Shown: positions 45,189 to 55,060, numbered from the stretch's first letter. The stretch: 64,000 nt of DNA from Microcella indica (GCF_013414345.1 NZ_CP058670.1:2521349-2585348), one strand, 5' to 3'. Notes: generated by a model not told the origin, from the letters alone. A program made the numbers and translations.

Positions 45189-46160
45189 GTGCGCGCCATC
45201 CGTCGAACCCGCTACGGCGGGCCCGAGGTTCTCACCGTCGAGGAGACGGTCGAGGCGCCCCTCGAGCCCGATCGGGTGCGCCTGTCGGTGCGCGCCGCCT
45301 CCCTCAATCCCTTCGAGTGGCATCACCAACGGGGACTGCCCCTCCTCATGCGCCCCTCGAGCGGCTGGCGCGCTCCGCGCGACCGCGGGCTCGGAGTCGA
45401 TGTGGCCGGTGTCGTCGCGGAGGTCGGCGACGAGGTCGAGGGCTTCGCCGTCGGCGACGAGGTCTTCGGTATCGCCCGAGGTGCTCTTGCTGAACGTGCC
45501 GATGCCCGCGCTGAGCTTCTCGCGATCAAGCCGCCCACCACCACGTTCGAGGAGGCCGCCGCCGTGCCCCTCGCCGGACTGACGGCGCTGCAGGCGCTGC
45601 GCGATCAGGGCCGGATGCGCGAGGGCTTCTCGGTGCTCGTGCTCGGCGCGTCCGGCGGTGTCGGACACTATGCCGTGCAGCTCGCACGCTCTCTCGGCGC
45701 GTCCCGCATCGTCGGAAGCTGCAGCGCTCGCAACCGCGACCTGGTGCTCTCCCTCGGCGCCGACACCGTTCTCGACTACGCGCGCGGGGAGGTCGAGGCT
45801 CTCGAGGAGCGCTTCGATGTCATCCTCGACATCGCGGGAGGCGCTCGCGTGTCGTTCCTCCGCCATCGACTGAATCCAGGCGGAACCGTCGTGCTTGTCG
45901 GCGGGCCCGGCGACGGTCTGCTGCTGGGCCCCGCCGCGCGGATCTTCGGCGGGATCCTGGCGAGCAGGTTTCAACCCGAGCGTGTGGTCGGCGTCGATGC
46001 ACGCATGAACGGGCACGATCTGCGGACTGTCGCCGACATGCTCGCCGCCGGCCAGCTGCGCTCCATGCTCCACCGCCGGGTTCCGCTGGAGGAGACCGCC
46101 CAGGCCCTCGCCGAGGTGGAGGCCGGTCATGTGCCCGGCAAGATCGTCGTCGTGCCCTGA
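45189..46160 (+). CDS. Zinc-free medium-chain dehydrogenase / quinone oxidoreductase
   Basis: 323 residues of the MDR superfamily. The N-terminal GroES-like domain (RYGGPEVLTVEE, LGVDVAGVVAEVGDEVEGF) precedes a Rossmann domain with VLVLGASGGVGHYAVQLARS. No structural-zinc cysteines are seen, as in quinone oxidoreductase-type members. GTG 45189 lies five bases after GGAGG. Probably controlled by the divergent TetR protein. Confidence 0.88.
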   Translation: MRAIRRTRYGGPEVLTVEETVEAPLEPDRVRLSVRAASLNPFEWHHQRGLPLLMRPSSGWRAPRDRGLGVDVAGVVAEVGDEVEGFAVGDEVFGIARGALAERADARAELLAIKPPTTTFEEAAAVPLAGLTALQALRDQGRMREGFSVLVLGASGGVGHYAVQLARSLGASRIVGSCSARNRDLVLSLGADTVLDYARGEVEALEERFDVILDIAGGARVSFLRHRLNPGGTVVLVGGPGDGLLLGPAARIFGGILASRFQPERVVGVDARMNGHDLRTVADMLAAGQLRSMLHRRVPLEETAQALAEVEAGHVPGKIVVVP

Positions 46161-46190
46161 CCATTCCCCGCGGGACACCGAGGAGGGGTT

Positions 46191-47585
46191 CTAGACCCGA
46201 GGCATGTCGGCGAAGCGCGAGAGGTGGCCCTGGAAGGCGACGGTGATCGTGTTGGTGGGGCCGTTGCGGTTCTTCGCGACGATGAGGTCGGCCTCGCCGG
46301 GGCGGGCGCTCTCCTTCTCGTACGCGCTGTCGCGGTGCAGGAGGATCACCATGTCGGCGTCCTGCTCGAGCGAGCCCGACTCGCGCAGGTCGCTGAGGGC
46401 TGGCATCTTGTCGGCACGCTGCTCAGGCCCGCGGTTGAGCTGCGAGAGGGCCACGACGGGCACCTGCAACTCCTTGGCGAGGAGCTTGAGCGCGCGGGAG
46501 AACTCGCTCACCTCCTGCTGGCGAGACTCGACGCGCTTGCCGCTCGTCATGAGCTGCAGGTAGTCGATGATGACCATCTTCAGACCCACGGTCTGCTTGA
46601 GTCGCCGGCACTTGGCGCGAATCTCGGGGAGGGTCATGTTGGGACTGTCGTCGAGGTAGAGCGGGGCATCCGCAATGCGACCACGCGTCGCGGCGATCTT
46701 CGTCCAGTCGTTCGTCTCGAGCGTGCCCTTGCGCATGGAGTGCAGAGGGATGGCAGCCTCCGCCGAGAGCAGGCGCATCGCGATCTCGCTGCGCCCCATC
46801 TCGAGGGAGAACACGATCGTGGGCATGTCGTGCTTGATCGCCGAGGAGCGCGCGAGGTCGAGCGCGAGCGTCGACTTGCCGAGCGCCGGTCGGGCGGCGA
46901 TGAGGACGAGCTGGCCGGCGTGGAGGCCGTTCGTCAGGGCGTCGAGGTCGTGGAAGCCGGTCGGCACGCCCGTCATCTTGCCGTCGAGCCCGCGCGCCGC
47001 CTCGATCTCGTCGATCGCCTCGCCGACCGCCTCGGTGAGCGGCACGTAGTCCTCCGACTGCGAGTCGCCCGAGACGTTGTAGATCTCGGCTTGCGCGCTG
47101 TTGACGAGGTCGGTGACCTCGCCCTCGCTCGCGTAGCCCATCTGCACGATGCGGGTGCCCGCCTCCACGAGTCGGCGCAGCACCGCCTTCTCGGCCACGA
47201 GGGAGCCGTAGTAGCCCGCGTTGGCGGCGGTCGGCACGATGCCCGTGAGCGTGTGCAGGTAGTCGGCGCCGCCCGCCTTCGTGAGCGACGCGGTCTTCGT
47301 GAGCTCGTCGGTGACCGCGATGACATCGGTGGGCTCACCGTGCGAGTAGAGGTTGAGGATCGCCTCGAAGATGACCTCGTGCTTCGGCAGGTAGAAGTCG
47401 AGCCCGCGCACGGACTCGATGACATCGGCCACGGCGTCCTTGCTCAGGAGCATGCCGCCCAGCGCGCTCTGCTCGGCGAGGAGATCGTGCGGCGGGACGC
47501 GGTCGGCGGAGCGGTACTCGCCGGTGCCCCGCGGCTCGGACGAGCCCCGACCGTCGGTCACCGTGGAGATGTGCGCGATGGACAC
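46191..47585 (-). CDS. dnaB: Replicative DNA helicase DnaB
   Basis: 464 residues. N-terminal DnaB domain (PPHDLLAEQSALGGMLLSKD) and RecA-like C-terminal domain with Walker A AARPALGKSTLALDLAR, Walker B KMVIIDYLQLMTSG and the arginine-finger region. No intein. GTG 47585 follows GGGGAGGGG. Last gene of the rpsF-ssb-rpsR-rplI-dnaB neighbourhood, with a separate 460-bp upstream region. Confidence 0.95.
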   Translation of the reverse strand: MSIAHISTVTDGRGSSEPRGTGEYRSADRVPPHDLLAEQSALGGMLLSKDAVADVIESVRGLDFYLPKHEVIFEAILNLYSHGEPTDVIAVTDELTKTASLTKAGGADYLHTLTGIVPTAANAGYYGSLVAEKAVLRRLVEAGTRIVQMGYASEGEVTDLVNSAQAEIYNVSGDSQSEDYVPLTEAVGEAIDEIEAARGLDGKMTGVPTGFHDLDALTNGLHAGQLVLIAARPALGKSTLALDLARSSAIKHDMPTIVFSLEMGRSEIAMRLLSAEAAIPLHSMRKGTLETNDWTKIAATRGRIADAPLYLDDSPNMTLPEIRAKCRRLKQTVGLKMVIIDYLQLMTSGKRVESRQQEVSEFSRALKLLAKELQVPVVALSQLNRGPEQRADKMPALSDLRESGSLEQDADMVILLHRDSAYEKESARPGEADLIVAKNRNGPTNTITVAFQGHLSRFADMPRV

Positions 47586-47765
47586 TGATTCCCCTCCCCG
47601 GTGCGACGCAGGACCCTGGTCACGAGGGGCCCGCTAGATGTGGTGGGCACCAGTGTGCCCGGGTCTGTTCTCCACCCCACCACCGACATTCCGAACGCGG
47701 AAGAAGTGCTTGAGGGGGAGAGACGGTTCACTGTAGGGAGCACCGCGGGAGCCGCTCAAATCGCC

Positions 47766-47853
47766 TTGTGGATAACTCTGTGGAGGAATTCCGCGAAACG
47801 CCGGGGATGATGTGAGCAGTCTGTGGACTAGCCTGTGGAGTATTCGTGGATTT
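47766..47853. promoter_or_regulatory. DnaA-box array upstream of dnaB
   Basis: TTGTGGATAA (47766-47775) is a perfect DnaA box (TTATCCACA in reverse). TGTGGA recurs at 47779, 47822 and 47834, with CGTGGA at 47846, all on one strand; neighbours are 11-12 bases apart. This 88-bp array could bind DnaA and tie dnaB expression to initiation. It is not oriC, which is expected past the right edge near dnaA. Confidence 0.65.
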
Positions 47854-47998
47854 CGCGGCGTAACCTGACGATGATCAGGGTTTTTCCTCTCACATCTCTG
47901 TGTGTAGAAAGAGGTCTCAACCCCCACCTGAACCTTCCCGTGGCCGCCGTGTCCACTGTGCACAAACACGCCGTTGCGCACTTGACAGCAGGCATGCG

Positions 47999-48031
47999 GA
48001 AGGGGTACCCGCCGTCAGGCGGATACCCCTT
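47999..48031 (-). terminator. Hairpin after rplI
   Basis: Stem AAGGGGTA-CCGCC with GTCA loop, single mismatch, 20 bases beyond the rplI stop. No T-tract follows, so termination may be weak or bidirectional. The rest of 47590-48050 beyond the DnaA boxes holds no gene. Confidence 0.6.
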
Positions 48032-48050
48032 CGAGGCCGTGCTGCGTCGG

Positions 48051-48503
48051 CTAGGACGCGGCGACGACGCGCAGCGTGATGGTCGCGACGATGCCGTCGC
48101 GCAGCTTGAGGATCGCCTCGTGGTCGCCCGTCGACTTCACGGGAGAGACGATCTCGATCATGCGCTTGTCGACCTGGCCGTGGCCGGCAGCGGCCACGGC
48201 ATCCGCGACATCACCGGTCTTGACCGAGCCGAACAGGCGACCCTCGGAGCCCGCCTTGACGGCGAGCGTCACGGGGTTGGCCTCGAGCCGGGCCTTGAGG
48301 TCCTGGGCCTCCTCGATCGTGGCGTGCTCGCGCGCGGCGCGCGCAGCCTTGATCGTCTCGATCTGCTTCTCTCCGCCGCGCGACCACGCGACAGCCAGAC
48401 CCTGGGGGATGAGGTAGTTGCGGGCGTACCCGTTCTTGACCTCGATGACGTCACCGGGGGCACCGAGGCCCGTGACGTCCTGCGTGAGGATGAGCTTTGA
48501 CAT
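48051..48503 (-). CDS. rplI: 50S ribosomal protein L9
   Basis: 150 residues; N-terminal rRNA-binding domain [20 protein letters not shown] with the conserved [13 protein letters not shown], a long connecting helix and a C-terminal domain. Last of the rpsF-ssb-rpsR-rplI operon. Confidence 0.96.
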   Translation of the reverse strand: MSKLILTQDVTGLGAPGDVIEVKNGYARNYLIPQGLAVAWSRGGEKQIETIKAARAAREHATIEEAQDLKARLEANPVTLAVKAGSEGRLFGSVKTGDVADAVAAAGHGQVDKRMIEIVSPVKSTGDHEAILKLRDGIVATITLRVVAAS

Positions 48504-48513
48504 CGTGTGCTCC

Positions 48514-48774
48514 CTAGCGTCCCGCGCCCGCGTACGGCAGCAGAGCCATCTCGCGCGCGTTCTTGACGGCGCGGGCGATGAGGCGCTGCTCCTGCACGGA
48601 GACTCCGGTGATACGGCGGGCGCGGATCTTCCCGCGCTCCGAGATGAACTTGCGGAGGGTGGCGACGTCCTTGTAGTCGATGATGCCGACCCGGATCGCC
48701 TTCGCGGGCGCGGCGTTCTTCGCGCCCTTGCCCCCGCGTGGCTTGCGGCGGTCGCCGCTGCTCTTTCCTGCCAT
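48514..48774 (-). CDS. rpsR: 30S ribosomal protein S18
   Basis: 86 residues: [20 protein letters not shown] and [19 protein letters not shown] are the S18 signature. No cysteines, so a zinc-independent form. Basic glycine-rich N-terminus ([11 protein letters not shown]). Confidence 0.96.
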   Translation of the reverse strand: MAGKSSGDRRKPRGGKGAKNAAPAKAIRVGIIDYKDVATLRKFISERGKIRARRITGVSVQEQRLIARAVKNAREMALLPYAGAGR

Positions 48775-48834
48775 GGTGTTGGTGTCCTTCGGTACTAGTC
48801 GTGAGGTTGTGAAGGGCCGCTCGTGACGCGCGGC

Positions 48835-49350
48835 CTAGAAGGGGGTGTCGTCGGAGAACGAGCCGGGCGTGTTCCACACGTCGCCTCCGGCCGCCGACTG
48901 CTGCCCCGAGTTCGCGGGAGCATTCGAGGATGCGCCCCACGGCTCGTCAGCAGGAGCGCCGCTGCGCGCGCCGCCACCGCTACCACCGCTCGTGCGCGTG
49001 ACCTGGGCCGTCGCGTAGCGGAGGCTCGGGCCGATCTCGTCGATGTCGAGCTCGATGGAGGTGCGCTTCTCGCCCTCCTTCGTCTCGTACGAGCGCTGCT
49101 TGAGGCGGCCCTGCGCGATGACGCGGCTGCCCTTCGTCAGGGTGCTCGCCACGTGCTCGGCGAACTCGCGCCAGACGCTCGCGCGCAGGAAGAGGGCTTC
49201 GCCGTCCTTCCACTCATTCGACGCGCGGTCGTAGGTGCGGGGAGTCGACGCGATCGTGAAGTTCGCCACCGCGAGCCCGCTCTGCGTGTAGCGCAGTTCG
49301 GGGTCGGCCGTGAGGTTGCCCACGACGGTGATGATCGTCTCGTTCGCCAT
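48835..49350 (-). CDS. ssb: Single-stranded DNA-binding protein
   Basis: 171 residues. OB fold (residues 1-115, [20 protein letters not shown]), a Gly/Ser/Ala-rich linker and the acidic tail FSDDTPF for partner binding. Its ATG starts two bases after the rpsF stop, indicating coupled translation. Confidence 0.95.
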   Translation of the reverse strand: MANETIITVVGNLTADPELRYTQSGLAVANFTIASTPRTYDRASNEWKDGEALFLRASVWREFAEHVASTLTKGSRVIAQGRLKQRSYETKEGEKRTSIELDIDEIGPSLRYATAQVTRTSGGSGGGARSGAPADEPWGASSNAPANSGQQSAAGGDVWNTPGSFSDDTPF

Positions 49351-49352
49351 GA

Positions 49353-49748
49353 CTACTCCGCTGCCTTGGCTGCGGGCGCCTTCCCGGCGGCTGCGGCGCG
49401 TGCCGCCTTGGCCTCGGCGCGAGCAGCGTTCTCCGCGTTGATCGACTCGGCGCGCGCGGCGGCCTCCTCGGAGCGGAGGACCTTCGTGCGCATGACGGCC
49501 TCGCTGAGCTTGAGCTGACGATCCAGCTCCTGCGTCGTGGCCGAGGTCGCCGTGAAGTTCACGACGGCGTAGATGCCCTCGTTCTTCTTGTTGATCTCGT
49601 AGGCCAGCCGACGGCGGCCCCAGATGTCGACGTTCTCGATCGTTCCGCCGTCGTTGCGCACGACTCCCAGAAACTTGTCGAGGCTCGGAGCGACAGTGCG
49701 CTCATCGATCTCGGGGTCGAGAATGACCATCAATTCGTACTGATGCAT
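49353..49748 (-). CDS. rpsF: 30S ribosomal protein S6
   Basis: 131 residues. [19 protein letters not shown] and [20 protein letters not shown] identify S6. The C-terminus is extended by an Ala/Lys/Glu-rich helix ([20 protein letters not shown]). First gene of the operon; AGGAGG precedes the ATG. Confidence 0.96.
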   Translation of the reverse strand: MHQYELMVILDPEIDERTVAPSLDKFLGVVRNDGGTIENVDIWGRRRLAYEINKKNEGIYAVVNFTATSATTQELDRQLKLSEAVMRTKVLRSEEAAARAESINAENAARAEAKAARAAAAGKAPAAKAAE

Positions 49749-49848
49749 GACTCACCCACCTCCTTCGGACTCGAACGGCTGCAGACGGTCTGCAGCAGGA
49801 GGGTATGGCATCGTGTCGCCCGGGTAGAGCCCGGACAACCTTCGCAGT

Positions 49849-51300
49849 CTAGTCGGATGCCTCGCGCGACTCAAACCACCGGCGCAGCCTCCGCTCGGCC
49901 TCCTCGTCGCCGAGCGGCCCCTCGTCGAGGCGCACCTCGAGAAGGAACCGGTACGCCTCGCCCACGAGCGGCCCCGGTGGCACCTGCAGAATCGCCATGA
50001 TGCGCTCACCGTCGAGATCGGGCCTGATCGCGGCGAGCTCCTCCTGCTCCGCGAGCCGGGCGATGCGCTCTTCGAGCTCGTCGTACGCGCCGCGCAATCG
50101 TGCCGCCTTGCGGCGGTTGTGCGTCGTGACATCGGCGCGGGTGAGGATGTGCAGTCGCTCGAGCTCGTCCTCGGCGTCTCTCACGTAGCGGCGCACGCCC
50201 GAATCGGTCCACGGCGCATCGCTGTATCCGAAGAAGCGCAAGTGCAGCTCGATGAGACGGCTCACGCGCTTGATGGTGTCGTTGTCGAAGCGCAGTGCCG
50301 TCAAGCGCTTGCGCGCGAGCTTCGCCCCGACGACGTCGTGGTGGTGGAAGGTCACGACGCCGCCGGACTCGACGCGCTTCGTCGCAGGCTTGCCGATGTC
50401 GTGCAGCAGGGCGGCCAGTCGCAGCACGAGGTCGGGTGGCGTGAGGGACTCGCTGCTCGTGCCTGCCCGTTCGCCCTCGAGCTCGATCGCCTGGTCGAGA
50501 ACCGTGAGCGAGTGCTCGTAGACGTCCTTGTGGTGCGCGTGCTCGTCGACCTCCAGCCGTAGGGCGGGCAGCTCGGGCAGGACGACGTCTGCGATGCCCG
50601 TGGCGACGAGCAGCTCGAGCCCTCGACGCGGGGTCGGTGTCAGGAGCAGCTTGGTGAGCTCGTCCCGCACGCGCTCTGCCGAGATGATCTGCAGCCTCTC
50701 CCTCATGCTGTGCATGGCGACGACCACCTCGTCGTCGACCTCGACACCCAGCTGCGCGGCGAATCGCGCCGCGCGCAGCATGCGCAGCGGGTCGTCGCCG
50801 AAGGACGATTCGGCCGTGCCCGGTGTGGTCAGACGGTGCGCGAGGAGGTGCTCGAGCCCCCCGGTCGGGTCGACGAGGGTGAGCTGCGGCACGCGCAGCG
50901 CCATGGCATTGATCGTGAAATCTCGTCGACCGAGATCCCCCTCGAGGGTGTCGCCGAACGCCACCTCGGGTTTGCGCGAGTCCGCTCCGTAGGCATCGCT
51001 GCGATAGGTCGTGATCTCCACCGTCGTGCCGCCCAAGCGCGCTCCGATCGTGCCGAAGGCGCGCCCGATGTCCCAGTGGGCGTCGGCGACGGGCGCCACG
51101 ATCCTGACGATGTCGTCGGGGCGCGCCGAGGTGGCGAAGTCGAGATCATTGACCGGGCGCCCGAGAAAGGCGTCGCGCACCGGGCCTCCCACGAGCGCCA
51201 ACTCATGGCCGGCCGACTGGAAGCGCTCGGCGAGAGCCAGAATGGCGGGATCCGAGGCCAGGGTCTGCAGTCGGGTGACGGCCGCAGCCACGCTCTCCAT
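49849..51300 (-). CDS. pcnA: CCA tRNA nucleotidyltransferase
   Basis: 483 residues from ATG 51300 (GTG 51306 is possible). Nucleotidyltransferase motif LALVGGPVRDAFLGR with DLDFATSA, the RRDFTINAMA block, and a C-terminal HD domain (LAALLHDIGKPATK, VTFHHHDVVGAK). It adds or repairs the CCA tail, needed here because tRNA-Gly at 24314 does not encode it. It diverges from the DUF6049 gene. Confidence 0.93.
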   Translation of the reverse strand: MESVAAAVTRLQTLASDPAILALAERFQSAGHELALVGGPVRDAFLGRPVNDLDFATSARPDDIVRIVAPVADAHWDIGRAFGTIGARLGGTTVEITTYRSDAYGADSRKPEVAFGDTLEGDLGRRDFTINAMALRVPQLTLVDPTGGLEHLLAHRLTTPGTAESSFGDDPLRMLRAARFAAQLGVEVDDEVVVAMHSMRERLQIISAERVRDELTKLLLTPTPRRGLELLVATGIADVVLPELPALRLEVDEHAHHKDVYEHSLTVLDQAIELEGERAGTSSESLTPPDLVLRLAALLHDIGKPATKRVESGGVVTFHHHDVVGAKLARKRLTALRFDNDTIKRVSRLIELHLRFFGYSDAPWTDSGVRRYVRDAEDELERLHILTRADVTTHNRRKAARLRGAYDELEERIARLAEQEELAAIRPDLDGERIMAILQVPPGPLVGEAYRFLLEVRLDEGPLGDEEAERRLRRWFESREASD

Positions 51301-51309
51301 AGTCACCAG

Positions 51310-51319
51310 AGTCTAGACT
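51310..51319. promoter_or_regulatory. Shared palindromic -10 element between pcnA and DUF6049
   Basis: AGTCTAGACT is a perfect palindrome that reads TAGACT on both strands. Each TAGACT lies 4-10 bases before the respective start codon (51327 on plus, 51306/51300 on minus), so both messages would be leaderless or nearly so. Confidence 0.5.
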
Positions 51320-51326
51320 TCATCGC

Positions 51327-53342
51327 ATGTCGGTCGAGCGGGGGCACAGGGGCTCCCGCGCGACATCTCCCCGCATCGCCTCGCGCGCGATCTCGCTCCT
51401 GCTGGCGGTGGGCGTCGCCCTCGGAATCGCTCCCCTCGCGCCGGTATCCCTCGCGATCGCGGCGGAGGCCGATGCCGAGACGGGCGGGGTCACTCTCGTC
51501 GCAGCGCCGGCGGAAGCGGGGCTCGTGCGCCAGGGCACCATGCTGACCGTGCGCGTCACGGTGCGCAACGACACCGAGGAGACCCTCCCCGCCGGCGAGG
51601 TCGTGCTCTCCCTGGATTCCGGAGTGACGACCGGGCAGGAGCTCGCCGCCTGGTTCGCCGAGGATGCTCCGCGCGCGCTCGATCGCGCGGTCACCCGTGA
51701 CACGGTGAGAGCTCTCGAGCCCGGCGCTGTGGCCGTGCTCGATCTGCGAGTCGGGGCCGGCGAGCTCGGCGTCGACGCGCGCTCCGGGCCACGCCGGGCT
51801 CTCGTCGAACTGCGGGCCGACGGCGACGTGCTCGGATCCGACCCGACCTCCGTCGTCTGGCTCTCCTCCGCCGACCCTCTGCCGGTGGGCCGGTCGGCCA
51901 TCGTCCTCCCGCTCACGACCCCCGGCCTCGATGCGGCCCTGCTCGACGCCGAGCAGCTCGCGGCGCTCACGGCGGAGGGGGGATCCCTCACAAGGACCCT
52001 CGAGGCGGCCGCCGAGCACGAGGTCACGCTCGCACTGGACCCGCGCATCGTCGCCTCGACGCGCATCCTCGGCGAGGATGCCCCGGAGAGCGCCCGGGAT
52101 CTGCTCGAGAGGCTGGAGGCCTCCGAGGGGGACTCCTTCTCGCTCGACTGGGCCGATGCCGACCCCGCGCTTCCCGTGCTCGCCGGCGACCTGCCCCTCG
52201 AGGCTCCCGACCGGGCTCCTGCGGGGGACGCGTCGTCGTCGCTCGAGGAGCTGGCTGCCTGGACGCACGCCACGACCGCGGTCGCCTGGCCCTCGACGGC
52301 GACGACCTCTGACGAGGCCCTCGCCGCACTCGTCGAGTCGGGAGCGCAGACGATCCTCGCTCCGAGCTCTCGACTCTCGAGCGAGGGACCGCTGCTGACC
52401 GTCGGGGGCGCTCGCGTGCTCGCCATCGACAGCGCGCTCTCCACCGCGCTCGCCGAAGCAGCGTCAGCGCGATCCTCCCAGGCCTGGACGAGCGCCGTCG
52501 CTCGCGCGAGCGCCTTGCTCGCGGCATCCGCCGCCGAGGGTCGGGATGTCATCGGATCCGTCGACCGCGACGCGAGGAGCGCCCTGCGCCTGACCGACCT
52601 CCTTGACGCGCTCGACGAGCTCCCGTGGCGCACGCCCACGGCCCTCTCCGCTCTCCTGCTGGGAACCCCCAGCGGTACGGCGTCCGTCACCGAGGGGTCG
52701 GCAGGCGAGGCGCTCACCGAGGCGATGTCGGGCGCGCTCGCGGCCGAGGAAGCCGATCGCGACTTCGCGAGCATCACGGCTGACCCCGCGGCGCTCATCG
52801 CGGAGCGGCGCCTCGAACTGCTCGCGGCATCCTCGCCCGGGTGGGCCCACGAGCGCGTCGACGCCCTCGCCGCCTTCGTCGCGTCCTCCGAGCGGCTGCG
52901 GTCGTCGGTGCAGGTCGTCGACAGCAGCCCGATTCTGCTGCTGACCGACCGAACCTCCGTTCCCATCACGATCCAGAACTCGCTCGACGAGTCCGTGACC
53001 GTCTTCGTGAGCGTCGCCCCCGCCACGGGGCAACTGCGGGTGCTCGACCAGCGCGTCGAGGTGACGCTCGAACCCGACTCGAGCGCTCAAGCGCTCGTTC
53101 CCGTCCAATCGCTCACGAACGGCACCGTCGACATCACCGTGTCGTTGCGCGACTCGGAGGGCCGCCCCGTCGGAGAGTCCACGAGCTTCGAACTCAACCT
53201 GCAGGCGGGGTGGGAGACCGCGGGCACCATCGCGATCGCCGCCGTCGTGGCCCTGCTCTTCGCGATCGGCATCATCCGCAACATCCGCAAACGCCGCCGC
53301 CGGCTCGCAGCGAGCGAGCGGGAGCCGGAGGATGCATCGTGA
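51327..53342 (+). CDS. DUF6049-type exported membrane protein
   Basis: 671 residues: signal or anchor helix at about 17-45, a large extracytoplasmic part with an Ig-like segment near the start (LTVRVTVRNDTEETLPAGEV) and another near 560 (LRVLDQRVEVTLEPDSSAQ), and a C-terminal membrane helix (TIAIAAVVALLFAIGIIRNI) followed by a basic tail. Corresponds in position to mycobacterial Rv3909, next to MurJ. Probably a cell-envelope factor; function unknown. Overlaps murJ (GTGA). Confidence 0.8.
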   Translation: MSVERGHRGSRATSPRIASRAISLLLAVGVALGIAPLAPVSLAIAAEADAETGGVTLVAAPAEAGLVRQGTMLTVRVTVRNDTEETLPAGEVVLSLDSGVTTGQELAAWFAEDAPRALDRAVTRDTVRALEPGAVAVLDLRVGAGELGVDARSGPRRALVELRADGDVLGSDPTSVVWLSSADPLPVGRSAIVLPLTTPGLDAALLDAEQLAALTAEGGSLTRTLEAAAEHEVTLALDPRIVASTRILGEDAPESARDLLERLEASEGDSFSLDWADADPALPVLAGDLPLEAPDRAPAGDASSSLEELAAWTHATTAVAWPSTATTSDEALAALVESGAQTILAPSSRLSSEGPLLTVGGARVLAIDSALSTALAEAASARSSQAWTSAVARASALLAASAAEGRDVIGSVDRDARSALRLTDLLDALDELPWRTPTALSALLLGTPSGTASVTEGSAGEALTEAMSGALAAEEADRDFASITADPAALIAERRLELLAASSPGWAHERVDALAAFVASSERLRSSVQVVDSSPILLLTDRTSVPITIQNSLDESVTVFVSVAPATGQLRVLDQRVEVTLEPDSSAQALVPVQSLTNGTVDITVSLRDSEGRPVGESTSFELNLQAGWETAGTIAIAAVVALLFAIGIIRNIRKRRRRLAASEREPEDAS

Positions 53343-55030
53343 GCGAGACACCCTCTCCCGGAGAGCCGGCACCCGAGGAACCGACTGCCGGGGCGCCGAC
53401 CGAGGGCTCGAGCCTTCGACGGGCGAGTCTGATGCTCGCCTCCGGCACCGTCGTCTCACGACTGCTCGGGTTCGTGAGCGCCGTCATGCTCACGCAGACG
53501 ATCGGCGCGCTCGGGTCGGGGGCGAACACCTTCGCACTCGCGAACCAGTTGCCGAACAACATCTACGCGATCATCGCGGGGGGCGTGCTGAGCGCGGTCC
53601 TCGTCCCCCAGATCGTGCGCGCTCACAGCCACGCCGATGGCGGTCGTGCCTACCTGAACCGACTCATCACGGTCGGTCTCGTCGTCTTCCTCCTCGCCGC
53701 CGTCATCGCGACCCTCGCCGCGCCCGCACTCGTCGCGCTGTACGCGAGCCCTGCCGACGGCGCGACCGGGCGAGGGTTCACCGAGCAGGAGCTCGCGCTC
53801 GCGACGGCGTTCGCGTACTGGTGCCTGCCGCAGGTGCTGTTCTACGCGCTCTACACACTGTTCGGCGAGGTGCTCAACGCCCGCAAGGTCTTCGGCCCCT
53901 TCACGTGGGCCCCCGCGCTCAACAACGTCGTCACGATCGGAGGGCTGCTCCTCTTCGGGGTGCTCTTCGACGCGGACGTGCGCGATGCGGGGCAGTGGAG
54001 CCCCGACATGATCGCCGTCCTCGGCGGCTCCGCCACCCTCGGCGTCGTCTGCCAGGCCCTCGTGCTCCTCCTCTTCTGGCGACGCGCAGGGCTGACCTTC
54101 CGCCCCGACTTCCGTTGGCGGGGAGTGGGGCTCGGGGCGACGGGGCGCGCGGCCGGCTGGGTCTTCGCGATGATCGTCGTGATGCAGCTCGGCGGGCTCG
54201 TGCAGACGCGCGTCGCCTCCGAGGCGGCGACGGCCGACGATGCCTCGCTCATGGTCATGCGCACGGCGTGGCTGCTGTTCATGCTGCCGCACTCCGTGGT
54301 CGTCGTCTCGATGGTGACGGCGTACCTCACGCGCATGAGCGCCCGCGCCCGCGACGGCGACATCGCGGGCATTCGCGAGGACACTCGCACCGCGAGCATC
54401 CTCACCGTTCTCTTCATGGCGCTCGCCGCTACCGGCCTCATCGCCCTCTCGGTGCCCATCGCGCGCATCTTCAGCGCCCCCGCCGTCGACCAGATCGCCA
54501 TCGTGATCGCCGCCTTCGCCGTCGGGCTCGTGCCGTTCAGCGCCTATTTCGTGATCCAGCGCGTCCTGTACGCGCTCGACGACACCCCCCTCGCGTTCTG
54601 GTTGCAGGCTGCCCACACCGGGTTCTTCGTCGCGGGAGCCCTCGCGTGCCTCGCGCTGCCCACCGCGTGGATCGTGCCCGGAATCGGTCTCGTCACGTCC
54701 GCGGCGGGGGCCTTCCAGCTCGTGCTCGGCGCGAGCACGCTCTCGCGACGGATCGGCGCCTTCGGCATGAGGACGGTGTGGCTGCGTGTACTGCAATCGA
54801 CCGGCGCCGGCGTGCTCGCCCTCGTCGTCGGGCTGCTCGGCAGCGGAGCGCTCGGCGCCTTCACCTCGGGTGGGTTCGCGCGGGAGACGATCCCCGGAGC
54901 GATCGTCACGATCGCACTCGTCGGCCTTCTCGTCGTCATCGTGTACGGTCTCGCGCTGTGGGCGCTGCGCGTGCCGGAGGCCACACGCCTCGCCCGCCAC
55001 GCGCGCGAGCGAGCGCGCCGCCGCCGCTGA
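53339..55030 (+). CDS. murJ: Lipid II flippase MurJ
   Basis: 563 residues with 14 or so membrane segments; MOP-superfamily pattern with SGTVVSRLLGFVSAVMLTQT, NQLPNNIYAIIAGG and YALYTLFGEVLNARKVFGPF. Flips lipid II across the cytoplasmic membrane for peptidoglycan synthesis. GTG 53339 overlaps the DUF6049 stop. No C-terminal pseudokinase domain of mycobacterial MurJ is present. Confidence 0.92.
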   Translation: MSETPSPGEPAPEEPTAGAPTEGSSLRRASLMLASGTVVSRLLGFVSAVMLTQTIGALGSGANTFALANQLPNNIYAIIAGGVLSAVLVPQIVRAHSHADGGRAYLNRLITVGLVVFLLAAVIATLAAPALVALYASPADGATGRGFTEQELALATAFAYWCLPQVLFYALYTLFGEVLNARKVFGPFTWAPALNNVVTIGGLLLFGVLFDADVRDAGQWSPDMIAVLGGSATLGVVCQALVLLLFWRRAGLTFRPDFRWRGVGLGATGRAAGWVFAMIVVMQLGGLVQTRVASEAATADDASLMVMRTAWLLFMLPHSVVVVSMVTAYLTRMSARARDGDIAGIREDTRTASILTVLFMALAATGLIALSVPIARIFSAPAVDQIAIVIAAFAVGLVPFSAYFVIQRVLYALDDTPLAFWLQAAHTGFFVAGALACLALPTAWIVPGIGLVTSAAGAFQLVLGASTLSRRIGAFGMRTVWLRVLQSTGAGVLALVVGLLGSGALGAFTSGGFARETIPGAIVTIALVGLLVVIVYGLALWALRVPEATRLARHARERARRRR

Positions 55031-55060
55031 CGTGGCCATCCGGTGAACAGCACGGGGGCC

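Noticed and set aside
47766..47853. DnaA boxes taken as oriC
   Set aside because: No AT-rich unwinding region and no dnaA/dnaN; rpmH at the right edge places the origin beyond 64000.
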